From Epichloe hybrida (taxonomy: Eukaryota; Ascomycota; Sordariomycetes; Hypocreales; Clavicipitaceae): 64,000 bases of DNA. Under the pieces are notes generated by a model. The model was not told where the DNA came from. It saw only the letters and a list, made by a program, of their open reading frames with translations, and ran no database searches. The position numbers and the translations under genes are program-made. The stretch is taken from assembly GCA_019022495.1 (NCBI GenBank), contig JAFEKR010000005.1:3410001-3474000 (forward strand), given 5' to 3'. Of this stretch, positions 33,221 to 43,706 are shown in pieces (within the stretch, counting starts at the first letter, position 1; each line of letters opens with the position of its first letter).

Positions 33221-34504
33221 TTACCTGGCCTTGTCTAGGAGCGTGATGTCGGATATAGCATCGCTCAGTTTAGCCATGTCCCCAATTGTCGAGTCGAAGA
33301 CGAATTTGCTAACAGGAATGTCGTAAAATGCGTCATACGCCTTGGGATAAACTACAGGCATGCCGTAAATGAACTCAACGGAACCCGATTCTGGAGTTAT
33401 GAAAAACGTGATGGCGGCATTGGAGTTCTCTTCCGCCGCGTGTGCGTATTTGAAGACGGCATCCAGCAGCTTGTCACTTTGCGAGGGATCATAGCTACGA
33501 CCCTCAAACCACACACAGTGGCATGTTGTCCACGGTTTCATAGTCGTATCTCGTCACAATGCCTAACAACACAGAATTAGTGAAAGTGCCTGCAATAAAC
33601 GTACGATGAAATGATGATACCGAAGTTTGGACCACCGCCCTTCAACGCCCACCACAAGTCCCTATTCGATGTGACATTTGCATTGACTACGGTAGAGTTT
33701 GCGAGCACGATCTGTCGGTTCTTGATCAACATAATGTCAAGATCTCACCTTGGGTTCTATCACGCACCCCGTAATTCAGGATGTCGTCTGCTGCGAAGCC
33801 ATGCCTGCTACTAAAGTATGTCAATCCGCCGCCAAGCATGTATCCGCCTATCCCTACAGCGTTAACACGCGGACCCATGATTGTTTTGCCTACTGTGCCA
33901 AGCGTTTTATACACACGCCCGGCACGATTTCCTGCACCCATTGAGACAATAGAATTGTCCTTGCTAAGGGTGACATCATCAAGTGCTGACATGTCGATGA
34001 GAATGCCAGGACTGTCAATGCTTGCAAACCCGGGGTTAGGGTTATGCCCACCACCGCGTACCGCGCAAACTTGGAACCAAGAAATGTGCTGATGAGGAGG
34101 ATGTTCGATACATCCTTTGCAGTGTTCGGACGCACAATGCCCCTTGGCTCGAGCCAACATGTTTCGGACCTAAGGGGGCCACATTTAGTTACTCACCAAT
34201 TTACTTGCACCAGGTTCGTATATCCTGGCGTGGTAGGACTAGACACGTTCGAACGACCGAGAAGGGCGCGTAGGAGTCCACACGTCATAGATGATTTACT
34301 TTCGTCGCTGAATGTCGAGATATCCGAAGCGTCGAGGCCACGCAGTGCGTTGACCAAATGTGCTTCTGCCTGACCACTGAGATGAAGCTTGGAAACCAAC
34401 TCTTGGACATCTTGTATATTGCTGTACTCATCCAACCTTGCGCTGACTCTACAGACATGTTCCACGGCCAATGAGAGGGCGCAAATCAAGATATCACGAC
34501 GCAT
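33221..34504 (-). pseudogene. Berberine-bridge-type FAD oxidoreductase, at least two frameshifts
   Basis: Family of secreted or cluster-encoded FAD oxidases acting on secondary metabolites. From ATG 34504 a hydrophobic start (ILICALSLAVEHVC) leads to exon end 34197; the next exon starts at 34169 (WLEPRGIVRPNTAKDVSNIL). The FAD-binding block reads FAxVRGGGHNPNPGFASID, then GAGNRAGRVYKTLG, MLGGGLTYFSSRHGFAADDI and [14 protein letters not shown] phase jump occurs at about 34053 (just before VRGGGH) and a second at about 33505, inside a (TG)n run before WFEGRSYDPSQ. The C-terminal third, with the substrate and FAD-closing segment, is missing after LLDKAR. It is head to head with a broken P450. 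Confidence 0.75.
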
Positions 34505-35410
34505 TGCGACTCCCACAAACAAGAAGCACAAGAGTCAAGCTTGCCCTTGCTAAACTGCAATCCAGATTTGACCACTCTCCGCGGTCGAGGACAAGCTGAC
34601 AAGAGATTAGTTTCCGGACTGCACTGATGCCTAACTGCAAGCGCAGAATTTAGATGCGAAGAAAGTCTATCATGAATAGGTTGCATGGTCAACTTGGCTC
34701 AAGATCCCTGAGAATAATGTCCATAAATGAGTGGTGAGCGAGCCTGTGGTAGGCTCGCCTCCACTTCGCCATCCATGCAGAAGGGAGACTCTCGTTCATC
34801 AAGGCGATTGCATCCGAGCCAGAGATATCGTCCGGGCCGATCCTAAGAGGGGGAAACCGCCGAACGTCTCACTCTTCGGGCGTCGGGCGATATGCTGACA
34901 CGGAAAAGGTTGTTCCGTCGTACGGACGTTATACGGTAAACCCCGTCCCTGCCTACATGTGATGTTCTCGGTCATAGCTTCTCGGTCATAAATGGTTCAG
35001 TCGCCGAGATTCTTTTTTTCTTGGCTGTGCAAGAATCGGCCGGACTTCCCCATCGGATCGGGCCGGACCCAAAATGCTGTACGGGGAATAGCAACGAGCT
35101 GATCGCGAGAGGTGGAACTAACGGCAAATGGGCCAGGTGAAGTTTCGGTTCCAAGCCGAAATCTATGTCATAAGCACAGCTCGCAATGTCGGAGGCACTC
35201 GGGGCTTTGACCGTTTCAAGGTTTCTCGAATCGAAGACACAGCAGTGATGCGGTATAATAGATACTGCCAGAAGTATGCAAGCATGCTAAACTTGTGGTG
35301 GGAGAAGTAGCATAACAGAAATCAATCATCCTCAATTGAGGCTCATAGTACATATTTCACTTCACTCTTTGATCTTTCTGGTGGCCTTTTTACTTCATAA
35401 AGCTCTTTGA
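34505..35410. other. Spacer between two pseudogenes
   Basis: About 900 bp between the start of the oxidase pseudogene (minus) and the start of the P450 pseudogene (plus). Presumably the former divergent promoter of a small metabolic pair. No gene is seen. Confidence 0.5.
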
Positions 35411-36837
35411 ATGTCTCTCTCCCTTATTAGTCAAATGTGTGACCCGCAGCATACAACGGAACCAGACAGTATTCACGCCATCGGAACTCGCGCTATCGAC
35501 TTCTTGACACATGCAAGCTATACGAAGATATCACTTCTCGCAGCCCTCTCCCTGGCATTTGTCTCGTTTCTCAGCAGAAAGCCCAGTCCTAAGATTGCGA
35601 ATGCTCCTTTCCATGGGTATCGATCAATCTTTGAACCAACACTTTGGTCGCAGATCAGATTCACCATTGATGCCTACAATATCATTACGGCTGCGTACAT
35701 ATCAGTATGTTCGCTCTACATTCATGTGCCAGATATCCCGTAATTTGGTCTAGTGTTCTTAGCTGAAGCCTTAGTTGTCGCACTGGTAGCTCAAAAACGT
35801 CCCTTTCGTGCTGCGTCGTCATGATACGGACATCACGGTTCTTCCAATCAAGTATCTCGATGAGATGCGCCTAATTCCGAGAAATGAACTGAATGGGAAA
35901 AGGGCCCAGGTCAATGTAAGGGGCTGCGCCATCCCCTGCCTACTACTCATGGTAGATTTCGCTGGTAATGACACTCATCGTGTTGCAGAATCTTGTTCCC
36001 AGATGGACCTGGACTCAGGTCATGATGGACTCAGACTTGCATGTGAGCGTTTTGAATGCCAAGTTGAACCCAGAGCTGGCCAAATACATGGACATCGCCC
36101 ATGGCGAGTTTGAATACGGCTGGAACATTGACGTGCCCAAGCCTGAAAGTAAGCGCACTTTTGATTCCTCGATGGACGCATACCAACATTGGTAACAAAA
36201 AATTCTCTGAAATTACTCTGGGCTCCAAACAATGGCTGTCGAAATTGGAAAAGATGGATAGCCCAATAGTAGAAAGTCAAAGGATCAACCCCCCCCATTT
36301 TGCGCAAGTGCATTTCGTTCGACTTATACCTTTGCGTCTGTCTCTTCAATCGGAGAATACGTGCATTGGAACTTACACACTATACCTTGGCGCAACTTAG
36401 TCAACCCTCAGAGAATAGCTCTAGTGCCTCTCACACTCAAAGACGGAACTGAAATTCCAGCCGGGGCCAGAATCGCTTGGGCTGGCTACCATCATGCCAA
36501 CGACCCGTCCGTTGTTGACAAGCCCGAAGAATTTGATCCTTTGAGAAGCTACCGCAAGCGCTACACAGACCAGGGAGTGAACCTGAACAGATTTATCGCT
36601 GGGCAACCCAATTCTAGTAGTCTGTCGTTCGGGTACGGCAACCAGGCGGCCTGTCCAGGGCGGTACTTTGCCGTTGGAGAGATCAAGATGACCTTGATGA
36701 GGCCGCTGCTGGAATTTGAATTCAAGTTTCCCGAGGGCCACTCTCGGCCCAAGACCATGTATGCGGATGAGAACGTATTCATGGGTCCGCACGCAAGGCT
36801 GATGATGAGAAAGCGAAACAAGTCTTTGGGATGCTGA
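35411..36837 (+). pseudogene. Cytochrome P450, central part deleted
   Basis: Fungal P450s are membrane-anchored heme monooxygenases. The start (MSLSLISQMCDPQHT, then membrane helix ISLLAALSLAFVSFLS) and the N-terminal third (LPIKYLDEMRLIP, NLVPRWTWTQVMMDSDLHV, EFEYGWNIDVPKPE) are readable. Then the frame jumps to the K-helix (KQWLSKLEKMDSPIVESQR, ExxR present), IALVPLTLKDGTEIPAG and the heme region. The stretch with helices E to I, including the oxygen-activating threonine, is absent. The heme loop reads FGYGNQAACPGRYF: one extra Ala makes FxxGxxxxC instead of FxxGxxxC. Exon joints near 36290-36400 do not keep phase. I judge it dead. Confidence 0.8.
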
Positions 36838-37024
36838 CAGTGGTGCATGGACGCCGACTCGCATACATTGTTTGGATGGTCAAATGTCTGTCAGATCTAG
36901 TTGAGCATTTTCCAGCAATTTATGCATAGGAAATTTAGCCCACAGAGGTTAAAACTCAAGGAAACAAATAAGTCTCTTCATGTTAGAATATGTACGGAGT
37001 ATGGATCAAGCATAATATTAATCT

Positions 37025-37097
37025 GCGGTCCCACCTGCTTAGGCTTATCGTAGCTGCAATCGCGGCTGCGGTCGGCCCGAGAGCAGGTGGGGCCCGC
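37025..37097. repeat. GC-rich inverted repeat around a 40-nt loop
   Basis: GCGGTCCCACCTGCTT at 37025-37040 pairs with GAGCAGGTGGGGCCCGC at 37081-37097, with one bulged base and few mismatches. This might be a stem-loop or a tiny terminal-inverted-repeat element next to repeat A. It is GC-rich while its surroundings are AT-rich. Confidence 0.65.
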
Positions 37098-37112
37098 AAT
37101 TTGATGGCGATT

Positions 37113-37203
37113 GATATTGATTTTTATTTTTATTTTGGGCACATTGGTTGTGGCCAATGCATCTAAGTTATGAGAAACATGATAATTGCTGGCGATACCG
37201 AAG
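37113..37203 (+). repeat. Dispersed repeat A, partial copy 3
   Basis: T-rich tract, then CATTGGTTGTGGCCAATGCA and AATTGCTGGCGATACC, matching the core of the copies at 21173 and 42383. The remaining right half of the repeat is absent. Confidence 0.65.
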
Positions 37204-37345
37204 CAGAATATTCGTCTTTTAATCTGCTTTAAAATCTCCGTCCGACTTCAATGAGGAAATCGCGAGCACCAACCAACCCCTCCTCTCTCAGTGCCTCCCC
37301 AATTGCAAGCGAGCTCTTCCATTCTCGCTGGAAAGCTTCCTCGCC

Positions 37346-38557
37346 ATGAATAAACCTTCACTTCACACAGCCCGCCTCGCCGTGAATGGCCTCCAGAAAA
37401 GAGCCTACTCGCCGTCCTCCACTTCCGCGCCCCGACATCTCATGTCCATAGCCGACCTGACCCCCACCGAATTCACCTCTCTCGTTCGAAATGCTGCCGC
37501 TCGCAAGCAGAGCGTCAGGGCCGGCCAGACGCCGACATCGCTGAGTACGTCCTTGTCCGGCCAGACCATTGCCATGATGTTCAGCAAGAGGAGTACGAGG
37601 ACACGAGTGTCTACCGAGGCGGCCGTCAAGATTCTAGGTGGACATCCTATGTTTTTGGGCAAAGATGACATTCAACTTGGTGTATGTGCGCCTTTGAGTC
37701 CTTCTTGCGGCCGTGACCTCATCCTCGTTCCTATCGAGTACTGAATTTTTTTTTGTTTTCTCCATTATATAGGTCAATGAGTCTCTTTACGATACTTCAG
37801 TGGTCATCTCATCCATGACATCCTGCATGGTCGCCCGTGTCGGTCCTCACGCCGACGTCGCCAACCTCGCCAAGCACTCCAGCGTGCCCGTCATCAACGC
37901 CTTATCCGACGACTTCCACCCCCTCCAGACAATCGCCGACTTTCTGACCATCCACGAAGCATTCCCGTCATCGTCCAAGACCGGCTTGGGTCTCAACGGC
38001 CTGAAGGTTGCTTGGGTCGGAGACTCTAACAATGTGCTATTTGACCTTGCAATCGGGTCCGTTAAGACGGGCGTCGACATCTCCGTTGCGTCTCCCAAGG
38101 GCTACGGCATCCCCGACGAAATGAAGCAGCTCATCACTTCCGCAGGAAAGGGTGTTGACTCACCGGGTAAACTGAGTGAGACCACGGTCCCTGAGGAGGC
38201 CATCAGGGACGCTGATATCTTGGTCACGGATACATGGATTTCCATGGGCCAGGAGACTGAGAAGCAAAAGAGGCTGAAGGCTTTCGAAGGGTACCAAATT
38301 ACAAATGATCTGGCTAAAAGGTCAGGGGCCAAGGAAGGGTGGAAGTTCATGCACTGCTTGCCTCGACACCCCGAGGAGGTTGCGGACGAGGTGTTCTACA
38401 GTCCGAGGTCTCTAGTCTTTCCTGAGGCGGAGAACCGACTGTGGGCCGCTGTTGGTAAGTGGCGCGACGCGTTTCCCCCATCGGCATTACACATACAAGC
38501 GCTAATCGTTCAAAAGCTGCGCTAGAAGGGTTTGTCGTTAATAAAGGCGAGCTGTAA
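37346..38557 (+). CDS. Ornithine carbamoyltransferase, mitochondrial
   Basis: Makes citrulline from ornithine and carbamoyl phosphate in arginine synthesis (ARG3/argB family). Exons 37346-37681, 37773-38454 and 38517-38557 give 352 residues. A mitochondrial presequence ([20 protein letters not shown]) precedes the mature enzyme, which starts near [13 protein letters not shown]. The carbamoyl-phosphate loop SKRSTRTR is at residues 80-87, the ornithine-loop DTWISMGQE follows in the second domain, and [15 protein letters not shown] carries the catalytic Cys. The last exon is only 41 nt ([11 protein letters not shown]). The gene looks intact, although it lies between broken accessory genes and repeats. 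Confidence 0.96.
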
Positions 38558-39661
38558 AGAATGTATCTCCCGGCAGAGCCATTGGACGGGACAATGTGAA
38601 GAGGGTGAAGAGGGTGAAGCTGGCACGCGCCGAGCAGCGACCGGGCTCAGAAATTAGCAAATAGATGACATGTACGGAGTACGGAGTAAGTGCTTTGAAT
38701 ACAGTTCTCGGATTTCGGACACTGCATAGTGGGTTCTGTTTTTCTTTTCCCCTTTCTATTTGCGAAACAAAGGCAGTTCTGGCTGCACCATGCTCGTATA
38801 GCAATGTCGCAGCATTCTTCGCCTGCTGTTCATGATGTGGTATTCACCGTTTTGTCATGGCAAAGTTTAAGGATTTAAATATCAATTTCCATAGTTGTGA
38901 TAATAGCACTCTTGATTTTGAGAAGAAGATATTAGCAGCTTACGGCAATTTTACCTTTCGGGGGAAGATGATGTAAAGGCCACCTTCATATTCTTGGCAA
39001 CTTAGTCTAGAGGTTGAACCCAAAGCCAACCACCGATATCACGAATTTAATCCATCTTGATCGCTAACCTATCATAACGAGCTTAGGAACCTGGAAACAT
39101 TATAATGCGAGAGAAAAGGCCGAAACGCGTAAAGCTAATTTCAACAGTAAGCTGACTTCGTAATATTATGAATTGCAACTCGCATTGCATTGTTTTATTG
39201 GTGGTGTTGATATGGGGTAGGCAGGATGTGATTGGCTGGGGCCTGGGGGGCACAGAGCTTCCGGCCTCGAGCGCTTTGTGAGGCGCGGCCTTAGGTAATG
39301 CGGCGAATCAGAAGACAACCAGACTTTTGAACTGGAGAACCCTGTCACACTTTGTCAGTGGACCACTTGTGGTGTGAGCGCCTGGCAATTTTCTGCTTCT
39401 TGCCAACATTAATTCCTCTGCCCATCTCGGTAGTTGAGAACCATATTCACTTGTCCAACAGGCTTGCGCATTGCTTGCCTCCAACACGGTGCCGTCGCAT
39501 CAGCCCAAAACCAATCACGATTCATTATCTTTGTCCTCGAGAAGCCGCACGACCCTCAGCAGATTTCCCGCATCGATATATATATTCGCCTCGCCCGCAC
39601 AAGCCCGACGAGCGCATTGCAGAACACACTTTTATTCTTTTTAAAACTGGGACTGGACAAA
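38558..39661. other. Long spacer before the KH-domain gene
   Basis: About 1.1 kb. No supported gene. The right part (39350-39660) is C-rich and would hold the promoter and leader of the KH gene. I looked for tRNA-like boxes near 39000 and found none that fold. Confidence 0.5.
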
Positions 39662-41742
39662 ATGGATGACTCAGAAAGGCGAACCACGAAGCGAGCTTCC
39701 AGGTTCGACCGTCGCTCGCGGTCACCTTCAGCCCGTCGATCTGAGGGCAGGGATCGTAGTCCTCTGGGCGAAGATGGAGCAGAAGCAAGAAAGTCCCCTG
39801 TAGATGCCGCAGCAGCAGCTGGTACGTCGTTAAATCATTGTCGCTGGAACCTAAAGGCTACTCAATCCATGTCCTGGGGGACCGGCGCGAAGTCAGTCAG
39901 TCTAGATACTAACGCAAGCCAGCTGCCGCCGCCGCCCGGATCAATGCTGCCATGCAAGCTCGAAAGGGCATTCAACACTTCGACGCACCGGCGGCCCAGA
40001 GCAGCAGCTCTCCTGGGGGGCAATCGGGAGAAGCAAAGGCACACTCCATCGGCAAGGAAATGTACGTCGCGGACGGTGACTACATGCAAGACATCGAGGT
40101 CAATGACTTGAGAAACCGCTACTTGCTCACTAAAAGCTCCACACAAAAGATGGTAAATACACAATTGCATTCCACTGATTCTCCAGATATGCCGACTGTT
40201 GGCGTCCCTATTCTTGGCTGGGACCCCAATTTGGCACACGCACGGGATATCATGCTTACACACGGCACGATAGCTCGCCTGCAAAATCCCCGCTTCTCTG
40301 CTCCTACTGACACTCACTTGACATTTAGATCAACGACGAAACCGGAGCTGGTACGCATTACCTCTCACCCCCAACTAAACCTTTCATTATAGGACATAGA
40401 TTGACTCTTTACAAGATATAACTACGCGCGGCAGTTACTTGCCCAACAAGGCCATGGCCACTGCTGCTGTGAGTTTGCTTCATTCTGTCTTTGTCTGATG
40501 AGATGTGCTGATCTCCGCGCAAGAAACCCGCCCTTTATCTCCACATCACCGCCACCTCGAAAGAAGGCCTGGAAGCAGCCGTCGCCAAAATCAATGAGCT
40601 TATTGATCAAGAGTTGCCCCAGTTGGTCGACGAACGACGCTTCCGACGGAGAGACCAGGAGCAGCCAGAACCCGAAAGGGAGCGTGGGGAGCGTGGGGAG
40701 CGTGGAGAACGTGACCGTGAGCACGGAGGACGAGTAAGACTCGCATAACTACTCATAATCTTTGCACGCAGGGCTCCCAGAACGTTTGCCATACTAACAC
40801 TCGATGCAGCGGAAATGGCCCGAGGAGAGAATTTCAGTTGATCTGGAACCCATTCAAGGATTCAACCTTCGTGCCCAAATTGTTGGCCATGGCGGGTCTT
40901 ATGTCAAACACATTCAGCAAGAAACCGGTTGTCGCGTCCAAATCAAAGGTCGCGGATCCGGATACCTTGAGGGTGCAACCAATCGCGAAAGCGACGAGGA
41001 CATGTACCTTCACGTCGCGTGAGTGACCGATAGACAAAGCAGGGCTGGCTATTCATGATGCTCAATGCTAATGCTCGTCAGGGGACCCGATGCTACCAAT
41101 GTCGAAAAGGCCAAAGAACTGTGCGAGGATTTGATTGCCAACGTGAAAGAGCAGTACGAGGAGTTCAAGGCTCGGCCACCTCGATACAACGACCGAGGCG
41201 GTCATCATGGCGGCGATCGTTATCGTGGAGGCCATGACAGGCACCATGACCGAGGCAACCACTCTTCATATGGTGGTCATGGTTCTGAGCAAAATGCCGC
41301 CACCAACAGTCCTGCTCAGGGCACAGACAGTGCTGGACAGAACTTTGCTGACTACCAAGCCGCGTATGCCCAGTACTATGGTGGAAGTGATCCCTATGCC
41401 GCGTACGGCGGATACGCCAAGTATGTTGTCTCGAACCAAACGGTCTTTCATATGACAAGTCAGCCATGCTAACTACCTTTCAGCTACGTCGCCATGTACC
41501 AGCAGTACTATGCACAGGCTCAAGGACAAGCCGCAGCACCGGCATCTGCGTCGCCTCCCCCGCCTCCCCCCAGTGAAGCAGCCCCTCCTCCACCGCCCAG
41601 CGCTGCGCCGCCACCTCCGCCGCCCTCAGCATCACCTCCAGGTGGTAGTTATAGCGCTGTATGTCCAACTCCGAACCGTTCACCCGCTGTAATACAATGT
41701 TAACATGTTGGATCTTAGGTTCCCCCTCCCCCAGGGCTCTAG
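39662..41742 (+). CDS. KHDC4/BLOM7-like KH-domain RNA-binding protein
   Basis: Nine exons (39662-39821, 39923-40152, 40329-40350, 40416-40468, 40524-40733, 40810-41018, 41082-41420, 41484-41658, 41719-41742) all join in phase to 473 residues. The N-terminus is Arg/Ser-rich. The first KH-like fold covers IEVNDLRNRYLLT, NDETGADITTRGSYLP and LYLHITATSKEGLEAAV. The second covers NLRAQIVGHGGSYVKHIQQE, TGCRVQIKGRGSGY and MYLHVAGPDA. The tail is Gly/His/Tyr-rich, then Pro-rich. The order and motifs match human KHDC4, a splicing-associated protein that binds the Prp19 complex. Exon 3 has only 22 nt and exon 9 only 24 nt. The name BBP/SF1 was considered, but that family has one KH plus a Qua2 and zinc knuckles. 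Confidence 0.85.
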
Positions 41743-42382
41743 CATCGGAAATGGACGTAAGGATCACATGGTACAGATGGATAGCACCGCTGATGAGGAG
41801 ACAGTAGACAAGATTTCGTAGGAGGAATGCTTTCCTTTGTTAATCACTGATTAAGTTTGCTTAGGCCAATATTGTAGCTACGCTACGCCCTCCCTCTCCC
41901 GGGAGCGCGCTTTGCCAAGTTCCGAGTTTGAACCAATTTGTGGGTGGAATCTGATTGAACGAACGCTTAATTGTTGACTTCTTTTCAGTAGAAGCTGGAC
42001 CTCGGAGGAGAATGAATGCTGCAATGCATCATGAGCAGCGCGAAAAGACTGGAACAAGCCTACTATTTCGGCCTAATAATGCCTTTAGGCTCATCGCCCA
42101 AAGAAGCCTTTGTCGCAGAACGTAGTCCGTAGTTATCAGTTATCAGGAGCGCAGAGGTTAGAGATAGGATGTTTATTAAAGCAAGTCTTTAGAGAACCTT
42201 TAGGCTATATAAATAATAAAGAGGCTAGCTAGCTATAAGATTACTATATGCTTATAAAGTAAGGTATTTATTAAAGACTATATATATTATTAGTACTAGG
42301 TTAAAGATTAAAACCTTTATATACTTACCTTTACCTAGTATTTATCTAGTAATAATTATAATAATCTTAGCTATTACTTTAT
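41743..42382. other. Transition from gene-rich to AT-rich DNA
   Basis: The 3' flank of the KH gene up to about 42140 has normal composition. From there TA-rich sequence begins and continues almost unbroken to the window end. No gene is seen. Confidence 0.6.
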
Positions 42383-42557
42383 TTTATTGATTTCTCATTT
42401 TTTTTTTACCTCATTGGTTATAGCCAATGCATCTGATTTTTTATAACACAATTGCTAGCAATACTTAGCTAGTAAAACAATTAATAACTAAATACTTAGA
42501 TCTATAGTAATAAATAAGCTCTAAGGTTATAAATATAAGGGGCCATAAGGTTAAAGC
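42383..42557 (+). repeat. Dispersed repeat A, copy 2, interrupted by solo LTR
   Basis: Matches copy 1 (21173-21353) through the T-rich tract, the CCAAT hairpin, AATTGCTAGCAATAC and the end GGTTATAAATATAAGGGG. The differences are mostly C-to-T or G-to-A. The last bases of the repeat resume at 42775 after the solo LTR, so the LTR entered an existing copy of repeat A. Confidence 0.8.
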
Positions 42558-42774
42558 TGTAAGGGCTTGGGCTTTGCCCAAGCATTGTCCGTATAGCAGT
42601 CAGAGAGGGGAGTGGTAGAAGCAGTTAGGGTAGGGAAAGGAGGCTTACATAAGTAGCTAAGGGGGTATAAGGGGCACCACTAGGGATAGTCTCTTACCCT
42701 TTCTCCTTTCTCCTTAAGTCTCTTAATACTATATTGACGCCCTATCGCAGTAGCCTAGGGGCCAGTCCATAACA
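42558..42774 (+). mobile_element. Solo LTR (217 bp) with target-site duplication AAAGC
   Basis: Begins TGTAAGGGC and ends CCATAACA, as LTRs do (TG...CA). It is flanked directly by AAAGC at 42553-42557 and 42775-42779. A TATA-like GGGGGTATAAGGGG lies at about 42664. The same 217-bp sequence forms both LTRs of the gypsy element to the right, in the opposite direction. This copy keeps the most G and C of the three. A GCTTGGGC/GCCCAAGC hairpin sits near its start. Confidence 0.9.
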
Positions 42775-42779
42775 AAAGC

Positions 42780-43706
42780 AAAGTTTATAATAAACTTTAT
42801 AGCTATATTAGCATAAGATATAGTTATAATTTGTAACTATAGTTAAACTTAAATTTATTTAAGTTTTACTTATAGTATAAATTAATATAATTCCCCCTTC
42901 CTCTATAACTATATTTATTCTATCTCTTTATATCTTTTTTATCTTATAGCTTACTACTTATGCTTTAAAGCTCTAAGGTAAACTTAAACCCTCTTACTAA
43001 ACATAACTTATCCTCACTTATCTCTAATTTAATTTGTTATAATCACTAGGTAAGTTTTGCGTAACTAATTAACTAATTAACCCTTAACTAATTAGATAAT
43101 AATATAGCTAAGGGTAACTAAAAGCTAGGGGTATTAATTACTAGGCTATAGAACCTTTAGGCTATCTAAAAAGCTAATAAAAATCCTAATTAAAAGAAAA
43201 TTAAGAAAACTAAAGAAAATATAAAGGAATTTAAGAAAAGTAAGAATAAGAAGGGGAATAAAAAACTAGAGAAAAAGGCTAGATATTTAGTGTTAGTTAC
43301 ACCAAGGAACGTTGCACTAGTGCAGAAGGGTCGAATTCGACGATAATAATGAAGTTAATGATGATAATAGCTAACTAAGAAGAGAGAGAAGGAGAGGAAT
43401 CTAGCTAGGAAGGTAGGCGAAAAGGGGGAAAAGTAGGGCGACAGTGCGGAGCCACTGCGAGCGGTGCGGGGTCGCCCGCGATGCAGCTAATCGCATCGCG
43501 TGCATCCCTTTGGTGGACCCACACTTTGGCCACGGCCGGACTAACTATCGTCCGAAGGTCCGGAGGAAGCCACATTTAGAAAAGATATTAAAAAACATAG
43601 AGCTTTAATTATTTAAGCAGTTTTACCTCGTGCTTAGGAGAGGTTACTTTATTTTATAACCTTATAGATTAAGCTATAATAAATTAATCTCGCTTAACCT
43701 TTTTAG
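42780..43706. other. RIP-mutated DNA with a GC-rich island
   Basis: Most of this stretch is AT-rich and without frames. From about 43420 to 43575 the sequence is suddenly GC-rich, including GTGCGGGGTCGCCCGCGATG and TTTGGCCACGGCCGG. A plus-strand frame over the island reads HCERCGVARDAANRIACIPL and FGHGRTNYRPKVRRKPH, which could be a bit of a zinc-binding or basic protein, but I cannot name it. Confidence 0.5.

Larger units (their letters stand above)
36838..37345. other. Spacer with hairpin and partial repeat A
   Basis: About 500 bp between the P450 pseudogene and the ornithine carbamoyltransferase gene. It carries a long inverted repeat at 37025-37097 and a partial copy of repeat A at 37113-37203. 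The last 100 bp would be the promoter and leader of the carbamoyltransferase gene. Confidence 0.6.

Noticed and set aside
38980..39060. Possible tRNA (box-A-like TAGTCTAGAGGTTGAAC)
   Set aside because: No cloverleaf could be drawn, and no matching B box or acceptor stem was found.
39662..41742. Branchpoint-binding protein BBP/SF1
   Set aside because: There are two KH-like folds of the KHDC4 type, and the Qua2 region and zinc knuckles expected for BBP are absent.
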